From Haliea sp. E1-2-M8 (GTDB taxonomy: Bacteria > Pseudomonadota > Gammaproteobacteria > Pseudomonadales > Halieaceae): a stretch of DNA of 64,000 nucleotides. Location of the stretch: contig NZ_JAUTDR010000004.1 of assembly GCF_030649675.1 (NCBI RefSeq), positions 124,001 to 188,000 on the forward strand, given 5' to 3'. The notes beneath the pieces were generated by a model. That model worked only from the letters and a program-made list of their open reading frames with translations, had not been told where the DNA came from and did no database searches. Below, one piece after another: positions 17,235 through 24,545 of this stretch; the first letter of the stretch is position 1, and every line of letters starts with the position of its first letter. The position numbers and the translations under genes are program-made.

Positions 17235-18689
17235 CTAGAATACCCCGCGCAAGCCGAAAGTCACCAGGTTGGCGCTGGTACGTGACAGGCCCGCCGTGCT
17301 GTTGTATTGCACGAAGGCAAACAGGTTGTTGGCAAATTGCGCTGAAACGCCGACGGTGAGCTCAAAGAAGTCTTCGTCCGGGTCATCGGTCGGCGATTGA
17401 AACTGCACGCTGCTACCGGGCACGGCGAAAGCATAGCTGTAGTCCAGGGCCTGTGACTCATTGTCAAACTCGTGGCGCCATTCGACCCCGGCATAGGGTA
17501 GCAGGACGCCAAAACCGGTGCTGCTTGCGTGGCGGACCATCATCCCGGCAATGGATTGCACGGACTGGACGTCCTGGCTGCCATAGCGCAGGGCCAGCCC
17601 GCCGTCGGTGCCGTCCTCACGCTCCTGATAGCCATCGATATCGATGTCGAGGTAGTCGAAGCCGAGGTACATGTCGGCGGTGGTCGCGCCGCTGCCGAAG
17701 ACGTAACCGGCAGTGGTCTGGGCTCCAAGCTGGGTGCTGTCGGTACTGGCATCGAAGCGCCGGTCCAGCACCAGGCCCTGCGCGGTCCCCGATGCGCCCG
17801 GCGCGGCGGTCAGCTGGACTCTGCGCGCCATGTCAAAATCGTTCTGGCCGTAGCTGAGGATGCCGTTCACGTAGGTCTTTTCCATGCCGTAGACAAAAAA
17901 TCCGGACAGGCTGTAGCCTTCGCTTTCTATCTTGCCGCCGGCGGAGCTGTTGGCGAAGTTGCTGCCCGCGGTGCGGTCCAGGTCGACCTCATAGCTGCTG
18001 TACCCCAGCGCCAGGCCCAGGGCGAGCCCGCTGTCGAAGGCATAGTCGGCGCCCAGGGTGACACCCCAGGAATCGAAGTCGTAGCCGCCTTCGTTGTCGG
18101 TTTCGTCCCGGTCGCCCCAGCCGATCGCGCCGTTGCTGAACCAGGCCCAGCCGGTGTCGGCGTCGCGTGCATCTCCCGCACCGGTACCCCCGGCAAGCGG
18201 TGGCGTGTTGCCGGCGACTGCCTCGGTGAGGTCCACACCGTGGACATTGAACGCCACGGGGGAAATCGAACTGCGGGCCCCGCGGCGGATGGCGTCCATG
18301 CGGGCCCCCAGGTTCACGAACTGTCGGTTGCTGCTCTCGGTCGCCAGGCGGGACTGACTGGATGCCTCCTCACCGGAAAATTGGCGAATGGCGTTGTAGG
18401 TATCGCTCAGGCTGGAATAGTTGTAACTGTTGTTTGTCGCGCCCAGCACGGTCAGTGACATCTCCCGGCAGCGACTGAACAGGTCGAGGCGCTGCCCTGA
18501 CAACTGGCCAGTGGCGCCCAGTTCCAGGCAGGTGGCCCGGATCGCGTCGCCGGCATCGACGATAAACTGTGGCGCCCCCTGGTTCGCCAGTACCTGGCCG
18601 ACATCCGTCGCCGGCCCCTGCTGGGCTTGGCCAGCGGCGGCCCAGGCGGCACTGCCGCTAACAATTGCCCACTTGATAAGCTTGTTCAT
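17235..18689 (-). CDS. Autotransporter-domain outer-membrane beta-barrel protein
   Basis: 484 residues from the ATG at 18689. A signal peptide (MNKLIKWAIVSG, cleavage after GQAQ) leads to a short helical region with a Cys pair (ATCLELGATG...FSRCREM). After a linker, about 285 residues are alternating aromatic strands ending in TFGLRGVF, a proper C-terminal barrel strand ending in Phe. The whole has the autotransporter beta-domain fold with only a small passenger. It is divergent from the kinase/caspase pair, and a shared control region of about 210 bases separates them. Confidence 0.87.
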   Translation of the reverse strand: MNKLIKWAIVSGSAAWAAAGQAQQGPATDVGQVLANQGAPQFIVDAGDAIRATCLELGATGQLSGQRLDLFSRCREMSLTVLGATNNSYNYSSLSDTYNAIRQFSGEEASSQSRLATESSNRQFVNLGARMDAIRRGARSSISPVAFNVHGVDLTEAVAGNTPPLAGGTGAGDARDADTGWAWFSNGAIGWGDRDETDNEGGYDFDSWGVTLGADYAFDSGLALGLALGYSSYEVDLDRTAGSNFANSSAGGKIESEGYSLSGFFVYGMEKTYVNGILSYGQNDFDMARRVQLTAAPGASGTAQGLVLDRRFDASTDSTQLGAQTTAGYVFGSGATTADMYLGFDYLDIDIDGYQEREDGTDGGLALRYGSQDVQSVQSIAGMMVRHASSTGFGVLLPYAGVEWRHEFDNESQALDYSYAFAVPGSSVQFQSPTDDPDEDFFELTVGVSAQFANNLFAFVQYNSTAGLSRTSANLVTFGLRGVF

Positions 18690-18822
18690 GCCACCCGTCC
18701 CCCTGCAAGCAACGGGTGCAGGCTCGGGTTGCGCAACCGGCACCCCGAAGGTGCCGCCAAGCCAACCTGAGAAAAGCACCCGTAACGCGATCAGTTATTG
18801 TCCAGAAAAAGTCTAGTTCAGC

Positions 18823-18851
18823 TTGGGCACAGCGCAAGTGTGGTCTAGTAT
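18823..18851 (+). promoter_or_regulatory. Sigma-70-like promoter of the kinase/caspase operon
   Basis: TTGGGC (18823-18828) and TAGTAT (18846-18851) are separated by 17 bases, about 50 bases before the ATG at 18903. GTCTAGT occurs at 18811 and again at 18843, the second copy overlapping the -10, so it could be a regulator half-site. Confidence 0.6.
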
Positions 18852-18857
18852 TAAAGT

Positions 18858-18885
18858 CTGCCTGTGGCAGTGATACCGCAGGCAG
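18858..18885 (+). promoter_or_regulatory. Leader hairpin of the kinase mRNA
   Basis: CTGCCTGTGG and CCGCAGGCAG form a 10-bp stem (one G-U) with an 8-base loop, starting about 6 bases after the predicted -10. It lies at the 5' end of the transcript and covers an alternative GTG start at 18864, favouring the ATG at 18903. Confidence 0.5.
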
Positions 18886-18902
18886 GCCACATTGCGAGAT
18901 CG

Positions 18903-20381
18903 ATGCCCGTGGATAGAACTTACGAGGTGACGCTGCAGGCCGATTTGCCCGGAAATGCCACCGAGGTGGATCCATTGCAACCGCGCGTACCTGCTCCCGG
19001 CATGGTGCTGCGGGATCGCTTTGTGCTGCAACGCATGCTCGGCGCCGGCGGCATGAGCAAGGTTTTTCTGGCACTCGACCGGGAACTGGAAGATTCCAAT
19101 CCCTACGTCGCGATCAAGGTGCTCGGCGACACCTTCAAGGATCATCCTCAGGCGCTGACTTCACTGCGTCGCGAAGTGAACAATTCCCGCCAGCTCAACC
19201 ATCCGAATATTGTCGGTGTCTACCACTTTGACCGCGATGGTGACATCGTCTTCATGGTCATGGAATTCATGCGCGGGGAACCGCTGGACGAATTTCTGCG
19301 CAAGTATCCGGAGGGTCTGCCCTGGGACCGGGCATGGCACATCATCCGCAGTTGCGGTGAAGCGCTGGCCTATATGCACGACCACGGTGTGGTGCATTCG
19401 GACTTCAAGCCGGGCAACGTCTTCCTCACCGAGAACAACGAGGTCAAGGTGCTGGACCTCGGCATCGCCCGGACGCTGGACGAAGCAATGGCGACCCGCA
19501 ACACCACCCGTTTCGACGGTGACACCCCGCTTGCACTGACGCCACAGTACGCCAGCTGTGAAATGTTCGAGGGCCAGTCTCCCGACCGGCGGGATGACAT
19601 CTACGCCCTTGGCTGCGTGGCTTACCTGCTGCTCACCGGGCGTCACCCCTTTGATGGTGCGCGGGCAATCGATGCTCGCAGCAACGGACTGGAAGCGGAA
19701 CGTCCTCCGGGCCTGCGCCAGGGCCAGTGGCAGGTGCTGCTGCAAAGCCTGGCCCATCGGCGCCGTGAACGCGTGGCCAATGCCAGGGAGTTTCTCGCCG
19801 GCTTCGGGCCCGCGACAAGCTCCCGCAATGCGACTCCCTGGATCGCCGTTTCTGCGCTGTTGTTCGCCACCGGCATCGCCGCGGCGAGCTGGCAGGCGTA
19901 TCAGGACTCGCCCGAACAACGCTTTATTGATGAGCTCCTGGTGCAATACCGGGATACCGGCAATCCATCAGTCGATGGGAAGCAGGTGGCACTGTGGCTG
20001 GAGCAGGGAGCGCAGAATATCACGATGGCCAATACTGCATTCGCCAGTGACGAATTCGACCGCGGCGGCTATTTTCTCCACGGCAGCACCAGCTCAGCGA
20101 AATGGGTCTATGACCTGGTGTTGCGTCAGGCTCCGGACGAAGCCAGCAAGCGCGCCGCTGCCGGCGGCCTGTTGCAGCTTGCGTCCGCCTATGAGGAGCC
20201 GGCGCAGCGCCTGGATGAGTTGCAGCGGTCGCGCGAGGCACTGGATTTCGCCTGTCGCGGCGTTGCCATCAATGCCCACAACCCGGTGTTGCGGGAGGTG
20301 TTGCCGTCCCTGTTGCAAAAAGTATCCAACCCCGGCGCCATTGCCGGCTGCAAGGCCTTGCCCGAGGGTATGCTGCCCTGA
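18903..20381 (+). CDS. Membrane Ser/Thr protein kinase (PknB-like) with periplasmic domain
   Basis: About 492 residues. Cytoplasmic kinase: glycine loop LGAGGMSKVF, VAIK with K72, catalytic HSDFKPGNVF with D167 and K169 (HSD in place of HRD), DLG in place of DFG, and a TPQYASCE activation end. All catalytic positions are filled. A single membrane helix (IAVSALLFATGIAAASW, about 315-332) leads to about 160 helical residues outside with repeat-like ALDFACRGVAINAHNP. The family phosphorylates Ser/Thr on partner proteins. It is 55 bases upstream of a secreted caspase-like gene, so the two likely share a transcript and a signal. Confidence 0.9.
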   Translation: MPVDRTYEVTLQADLPGNATEVDPLQPRVPAPGMVLRDRFVLQRMLGAGGMSKVFLALDRELEDSNPYVAIKVLGDTFKDHPQALTSLRREVNNSRQLNHPNIVGVYHFDRDGDIVFMVMEFMRGEPLDEFLRKYPEGLPWDRAWHIIRSCGEALAYMHDHGVVHSDFKPGNVFLTENNEVKVLDLGIARTLDEAMATRNTTRFDGDTPLALTPQYASCEMFEGQSPDRRDDIYALGCVAYLLLTGRHPFDGARAIDARSNGLEAERPPGLRQGQWQVLLQSLAHRRRERVANAREFLAGFGPATSSRNATPWIAVSALLFATGIAAASWQAYQDSPEQRFIDELLVQYRDTGNPSVDGKQVALWLEQGAQNITMANTAFASDEFDRGGYFLHGSTSSAKWVYDLVLRQAPDEASKRAAAGGLLQLASAYEEPAQRLDELQRSREALDFACRGVAINAHNPVLREVLPSLLQKVSNPGAIAGCKALPEGMLP

Positions 20382-20436
20382 CGCCGCAGCCCCGGGTCCG
20401 TATTCCGCGCTCCAGTACCAGGAGGGAACGAGCATC

Positions 20437-22731
20437 ATGAAAATCCTGCAAAGTTGTGTCGTGGCAGGCCTGCTTGCGGCGGCCGCCACCGGATATGCAC
20501 AGACGCCGACCGCCGACGCCGCGAGCCGCGCCGCCGAGCTGAAGGAGTTCGATATTGTGCCCTGCTTGCTGCCGCCGCGGGTGCGACGCCTGGGCGGCAT
20601 CGTTTATCCGGAGCGGCGCCAGTTGACGCAGGTGACCGCGAAGGTGTGTGAACTGCGCGGCGGTGAGTACACAGCCTATGATCGAGCGACCCCCGAAGCC
20701 TCGGTAGCCTTCTTCCTGCCGCTTGCCGAAGAGGGGGATACCGCTGCGCAAACCCGGCTCGGTGAGGTGTACCAGTACCTGTTTGCACAACCCCGCTACG
20801 CTGACGCCATGGCGTGGTACCAGCGCGCGGCCGAGCAGGGAGATGTCACTGCGCTGCGCCGGCTGGCGCATCTTCATGAAAACGGGCTCGGGGTTGAGCG
20901 CGACTCATTGCTGGCGACCAACCTGTGGCGCCAGGCCACCGGCCTGGGCGAGGCTTTGGTGCTGGCCTCGGAGGCGGAGGCGGCCAGAACTGCCGCGGAG
21001 CAGCGAGTGGCGCAGTTGACCAGTCAGTTGCGGACCCGCAATGCGGAAGCCGACGCCCTGCGTCTGGAGCTGGAGGAAGCCCGTGCCGGGTTCATCGCAA
21101 GGCGCGATTCCCTGCGCGGCGCAGCGGAGGAGGTGGCTGCCCTGCAACAGCAGCTCGCCCGGGCCCGCAACCAACCGGCGCCGGCGGACAGCGGCCGGGT
21201 GGCGGAACTGGAGCGTGAGCTGCGGGACAAGCGGCAGCGTGTGGAGGATCAGCAGTTCCAGCTGGAAAGCCTGGAAGCGACACTGGACGCCAGGCAGGCG
21301 ACCCTGCTGGCGAGTGTGCGCCAGGTAGAGCTGGAAAATCGCCGTCTGCAGGGCGAGTTGGAGCGGGTAACCGCCATGTCCGAGCTGGAGCTGGCGGAAG
21401 CCCGCAATGCGCTTGCAGCGAGGGGCCAGGAGATCGCCACCTTGCAGTCTCAGCGCGCCGAACTCGCCACCGGGGCGCAGGCGGACCAGCAGGCTCTGGC
21501 GGCCATGGATGCCCAGCTGGCGGCGCTGCGGGACGCGGCCGATACCCTGCGTGACGAACTGGCGACGGCCCTGAATGAACGCCAGCGCACGGAGGCGAAG
21601 CTGGCCCAGACCGAATCGGCCCTGGTCAAGTTGCGTCAGCAGGAGACCGCCGCCAGCGACGAACGGGAAGCACTGCAGGCCACCGTGGCGCTGGGGCGCA
21701 GTGAGCGCGACCAGCTTGCCGCGGCGGTGGCCGCCGCCGGGCGCGAGGAATCCAGCCGCAGCGCGGAGCTGGCACAATTGCGTGGAGAGTTGGCCGCACG
21801 CGACGCCCTCCTCGCCCGGCAGGAAACCAGGCTGGCCGAAGTGGACGCGGAAGCAAAACGCTACCAGCGCGAAGTCGCGGAACTGCGTGAGCAGTGGACG
21901 CAGCAGGTCGCGACCCGCAGCGTGCTGGAACCGCTGCCGGACACCTCTCGCATGCGCATTCCCGGCGATATCAAGGTAGGCAAGTTCCACGCTTTGGTGA
22001 TTGGCAACAACAACTACCAGCATCTGCGCCAACTCAGTTTCGCCCACAACGATGCCCGCGCCATGCACGAGGTGCTGACCCAGCGCTACCGGTTCCAGTC
22101 GGAGCTGCTGCTGGACGCTACCCGGGGAGACATCTTCCGCCGCGTGGACGCTCTCAAGGGGTCACTCAAACCGGAGGATTCCCTGCTGATCTACTACGCC
22201 GGGCACGGCTCCGAAGACGGCTCCGACAGCTACTGGATGGGGGTCGACGCCACCTCGGCGTCACCCGGTGCCCAGGAAATGTTTGGCGTCTCCAGCAGCG
22301 CTCTGGCACGGTGGCTGGCCATGTTGCCGGCCAACCATGTGCTGGTGATCGCTGATTCCTGTTACTCGGGGCGCGGTATCGTGACCTCCGGCGGTATCAA
22401 GCTGCGGCAGCATGAAATTGAGCAGAACCTGAAATTCTACTTGCAGAACCGCGCGCGCACGGTGCTGACCTCGGGCGGCGTCGTGCCGGTGCCGGACGGT
22501 GGTGCCGGCAACCATTCAGTGTTCACCAAGGCCCTGGTGGGGTTGCTCACCCAGAATACCGGCGTGCTGTTCGACAATGACCTGTACGCTCACCTGAAGG
22601 AGCGTATCCGCCACGGTACGGAAGCCAACATCGCCGTGCCGGAGCCCATCTTCGGCCGGATCGAGATCAACAATGGGCACGGTTCCGGGCAGTTTGCCTT
22701 CCTCCACCCCAACGTTGTGGCGCAGCGTTGA
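20437..22731 (+). CDS. Secreted Sel1/coiled-coil/caspase-like (C14) peptidase
   Basis: 764 residues from the ATG with AGGAGG 12 bases upstream; the frame is open further left but that part only shadows the kinase. Signal peptide (MKILQSCVVAGLLAAAATG, then YAQ). Residues about 90-160 hold two Sel1-like repeats (AMAWYQRAAEQGDVTALRRL). About 170-490 are a long Ala/Glu/Arg-rich coiled coil. The C-terminal caspase fold has KFHALVIGNNNY, catalytic H590 in YYAGHGSED and C642 in IADSCYSG. Both catalytic residues are present. It is predicted periplasmic, where the kinase domain of its partner cannot reach it, so any link must pass through the kinase outer domain. Confidence 0.9.
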   Translation: MKILQSCVVAGLLAAAATGYAQTPTADAASRAAELKEFDIVPCLLPPRVRRLGGIVYPERRQLTQVTAKVCELRGGEYTAYDRATPEASVAFFLPLAEEGDTAAQTRLGEVYQYLFAQPRYADAMAWYQRAAEQGDVTALRRLAHLHENGLGVERDSLLATNLWRQATGLGEALVLASEAEAARTAAEQRVAQLTSQLRTRNAEADALRLELEEARAGFIARRDSLRGAAEEVAALQQQLARARNQPAPADSGRVAELERELRDKRQRVEDQQFQLESLEATLDARQATLLASVRQVELENRRLQGELERVTAMSELELAEARNALAARGQEIATLQSQRAELATGAQADQQALAAMDAQLAALRDAADTLRDELATALNERQRTEAKLAQTESALVKLRQQETAASDEREALQATVALGRSERDQLAAAVAAAGREESSRSAELAQLRGELAARDALLARQETRLAEVDAEAKRYQREVAELREQWTQQVATRSVLEPLPDTSRMRIPGDIKVGKFHALVIGNNNYQHLRQLSFAHNDARAMHEVLTQRYRFQSELLLDATRGDIFRRVDALKGSLKPEDSLLIYYAGHGSEDGSDSYWMGVDATSASPGAQEMFGVSSSALARWLAMLPANHVLVIADSCYSGRGIVTSGGIKLRQHEIEQNLKFYLQNRARTVLTSGGVVPVPDGGAGNHSVFTKALVGLLTQNTGVLFDNDLYAHLKERIRHGTEANIAVPEPIFGRIEINNGHGSGQFAFLHPNVVAQR

Positions 22732-22736
22732 CTGCC

Positions 22737-22756
22737 GCCGGGATTTCGTTCCCGGC
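22737..22756. terminator. Hairpin between convergent genes
   Basis: GCCGGGA and TCCCGGC pair over a 6-base loop, 5 bases after the caspase gene stop. No T-tract. The rest of the gap to 22936 shows nothing else. Confidence 0.5.
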
Positions 22757-22935
22757 CCGCACCCGGTTGCCGTCTCGGCTCAACTTGGTATGATCTTCCA
22801 CAGGCCGCTGATGGCGTAGTCGGCAAACTGCGAGACGCACTGTGCGAGCCGTTTATCCATGGGGAATCCACCTACCCGGTTGGGGCCAGAGCCGCGGGAG
22901 CCGGTTAAGCTCGCTCTGCCTGGACGCAGGGTCCC

Positions 22936-23436
22936 TCAGTGGGGCATGCCGTTGCCCGCCCAGACCACCTTCTCGCAATCTCCAGAAAAGTCCTTGATCA
23001 GCGCGGACCGCACCAGAAACTGGCTGGCCGTGATCAACCATTGGCCGTCGCGCCGCTCATACTCATCCAGATAATGACCACCCAACTGTACGCTGGTCTG
23101 GTCGCGGGTATTGATGCTGTGGAATCGCAGTCCCACCCTGGCAGTGGCCGAATCCGGGCCGGTGAGGTCGACGATCATGTTTTCCGCGTGATGCATGTCC
23201 ACGATGTGGTCGTGGCAGCCCAGTTCCACGAAAACAGCGACGAAGGCCTCACGGCTATCGAACTGGCCGATGTGGCCGAAGTTGATTTCAATGTTGCCGG
23301 CTGCGAAGCAGTCCCGCACCAGGTCTGGCTGCTTGTCGTCACAGGCGTTGAGGTAACGGAACTTCAGTGTTCTGATAGCCTCTATGTCCTGCAGCGAACG
23401 TACTTGTGCCGCCCAATCCGTATCCTGTGGTCGCAT
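22936..23436 (-). CDS. SnoaL/NTF2-like family protein
   Basis: 166 residues with the NTF2-like cone pattern: helix LQDIEAIRTLKFRYLNACDD, then DLVRDCFA, a DSREAFVAVFVEL segment, MHHAENMIVDL, and a closing strand pair around GHYLDEYERRDGQWLITAS. Such proteins are small isomerases, dehydratases or ring-hydroxylating dioxygenase beta-like subunits. The D/H residues that would be catalytic in the dehydratase group (Y28, D33, H82/H83) are present. Single gene with a GGAG ribosome site; substrate unknown. Confidence 0.8.
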   Translation of the reverse strand: MRPQDTDWAAQVRSLQDIEAIRTLKFRYLNACDDKQPDLVRDCFAAGNIEINFGHIGQFDSREAFVAVFVELGCHDHIVDMHHAENMIVDLTGPDSATARVGLRFHSINTRDQTSVQLGGHYLDEYERRDGQWLITASQFLVRSALIKDFSGDCEKVVWAGNGMPH

Positions 23437-23579
23437 GTGTGATCTCCGCGGAAGTGTGCATCGGGAGAGCTAGCATACCGCCCCGGAGCAGGGCGGCAAC
23501 CCCGATTCCCGCTCTCGGCACAAGAGTTTTGCCAGTCCGACGATTAATGACCATACTCTGATTATTCAGGGAGAGAGAC

Positions 23580-24545
23580 ATGCAGTCGGCCGCGATACCA
23601 GATAACGATACCAGGCGCCTGGAGACGCTGAGATCTCTCAATATTCTCGACAGCAAACCGGAGGAGCGGTTCGACCGGCTTACCCGCCTGGCGATGCATG
23701 TGTTTGATGTGCCCATTGCGCTGGTCAGCCTGGTAGATACTGACCGCCAGTGGTTCAAGTCCCGCCAGGGGCTGGACGCGACAGAGACACCGCGCGATAT
23801 CTCCTTCTGTGGCCACGCGATTACCGGTGAAGGCGCGTTTGTGGTGGAGGACGCTTCAGCCGACAGCCGCTTTGCCGACAACCCCCTGGTGACCAGCGAC
23901 CCGGGCGTGCGCTTCTACGCGGGCTATCCGATCAGGTATCTGGACGGCAATGTGCTGGGCACGGTGTGCATTATCGACCACAAACCGCGTCAGTTTGGTT
24001 CCCGTGACCTGTTGATTCTGCAGGACCTCGCCACCCTGGTGGAACACGAGATGCAGGCCATGGAAATGGCTACCCTGGACGAACTGACCGCGATCAACAA
24101 CCGCCGTGGCTTCTTCATCATTGCCGGCCAGGCCCTGCGCATGTCCCGGCGCAAGGACTTTCCGCTGACCCTGGTATTTATTGACCTCAACCGGTTCAAG
24201 CCCATCAACGATCGCTTCGGTCACGCGGAGGGGGACCGGGTGCTCAAATTCTTCGCCGGTGCCCTGCTGGAGGTCAGCCGGGATTCGGACATTGTGGCCC
24301 GGCTGGGAGGAGACGAATTCGTATTGCTGCTCAACGACGCCAACGACGATGAAGTAAAGACAGTCATGGCGCGGTTTCGGGAGGCTGTCGGAGAGTACAA
24401 CCGGGGGCTGGAACTTGGCTATGCCGTTGCATTCTCTTACGGGGTTGTGCGCTACAACGCGGCCAGGCACGAGGATCTGGACGCTCTGCTGGCCGAGGGT
24501 GATGCCCTGATGTACCAGCGCAAACGGGGTGGCGACCACCGGTGA
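23580..24545 (+). CDS. GAF-GGDEF diguanylate cyclase
   Basis: 321 residues, cytosolic. Residues about 20-160 are a GAF domain of the type opening ETLRSLNILDSKPEERFDRLTR, with SLVDTDRQWFKSRQGL and ISFCGHAI. The GGDEF domain carries ARLGGDEFVLLL, intact, and no RxxD inhibition site is evident just upstream. It should make c-di-GMP in response to a small ligand. A strong GGGAGAGAG ribosome site is present. The stop overlaps the next gene's ATG, so it is coupled to a protein with an EAL domain. Confidence 0.92.
   Translation: MQSAAIPDNDTRRLETLRSLNILDSKPEERFDRLTRLAMHVFDVPIALVSLVDTDRQWFKSRQGLDATETPRDISFCGHAITGEGAFVVEDASADSRFADNPLVTSDPGVRFYAGYPIRYLDGNVLGTVCIIDHKPRQFGSRDLLILQDLATLVEHEMQAMEMATLDELTAINNRRGFFIIAGQALRMSRRKDFPLTLVFIDLNRFKPINDRFGHAEGDRVLKFFAGALLEVSRDSDIVARLGGDEFVLLLNDANDDEVKTVMARFREAVGEYNRGLELGYAVAFSYGVVRYNAARHEDLDALLAEGDALMYQRKRGGDHR

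Noticed and set aside
19558-20436. N-terminal extension of the caspase gene
   Set aside because: The frame is open but shadows the kinase gene; AGGAGG and a signal peptide mark the start at 20437.
20905-22068. 387-residue minus-strand open frame
   Set aside because: Antisense to the coiled-coil part of the caspase protein; its repeats mirror that coding strand.
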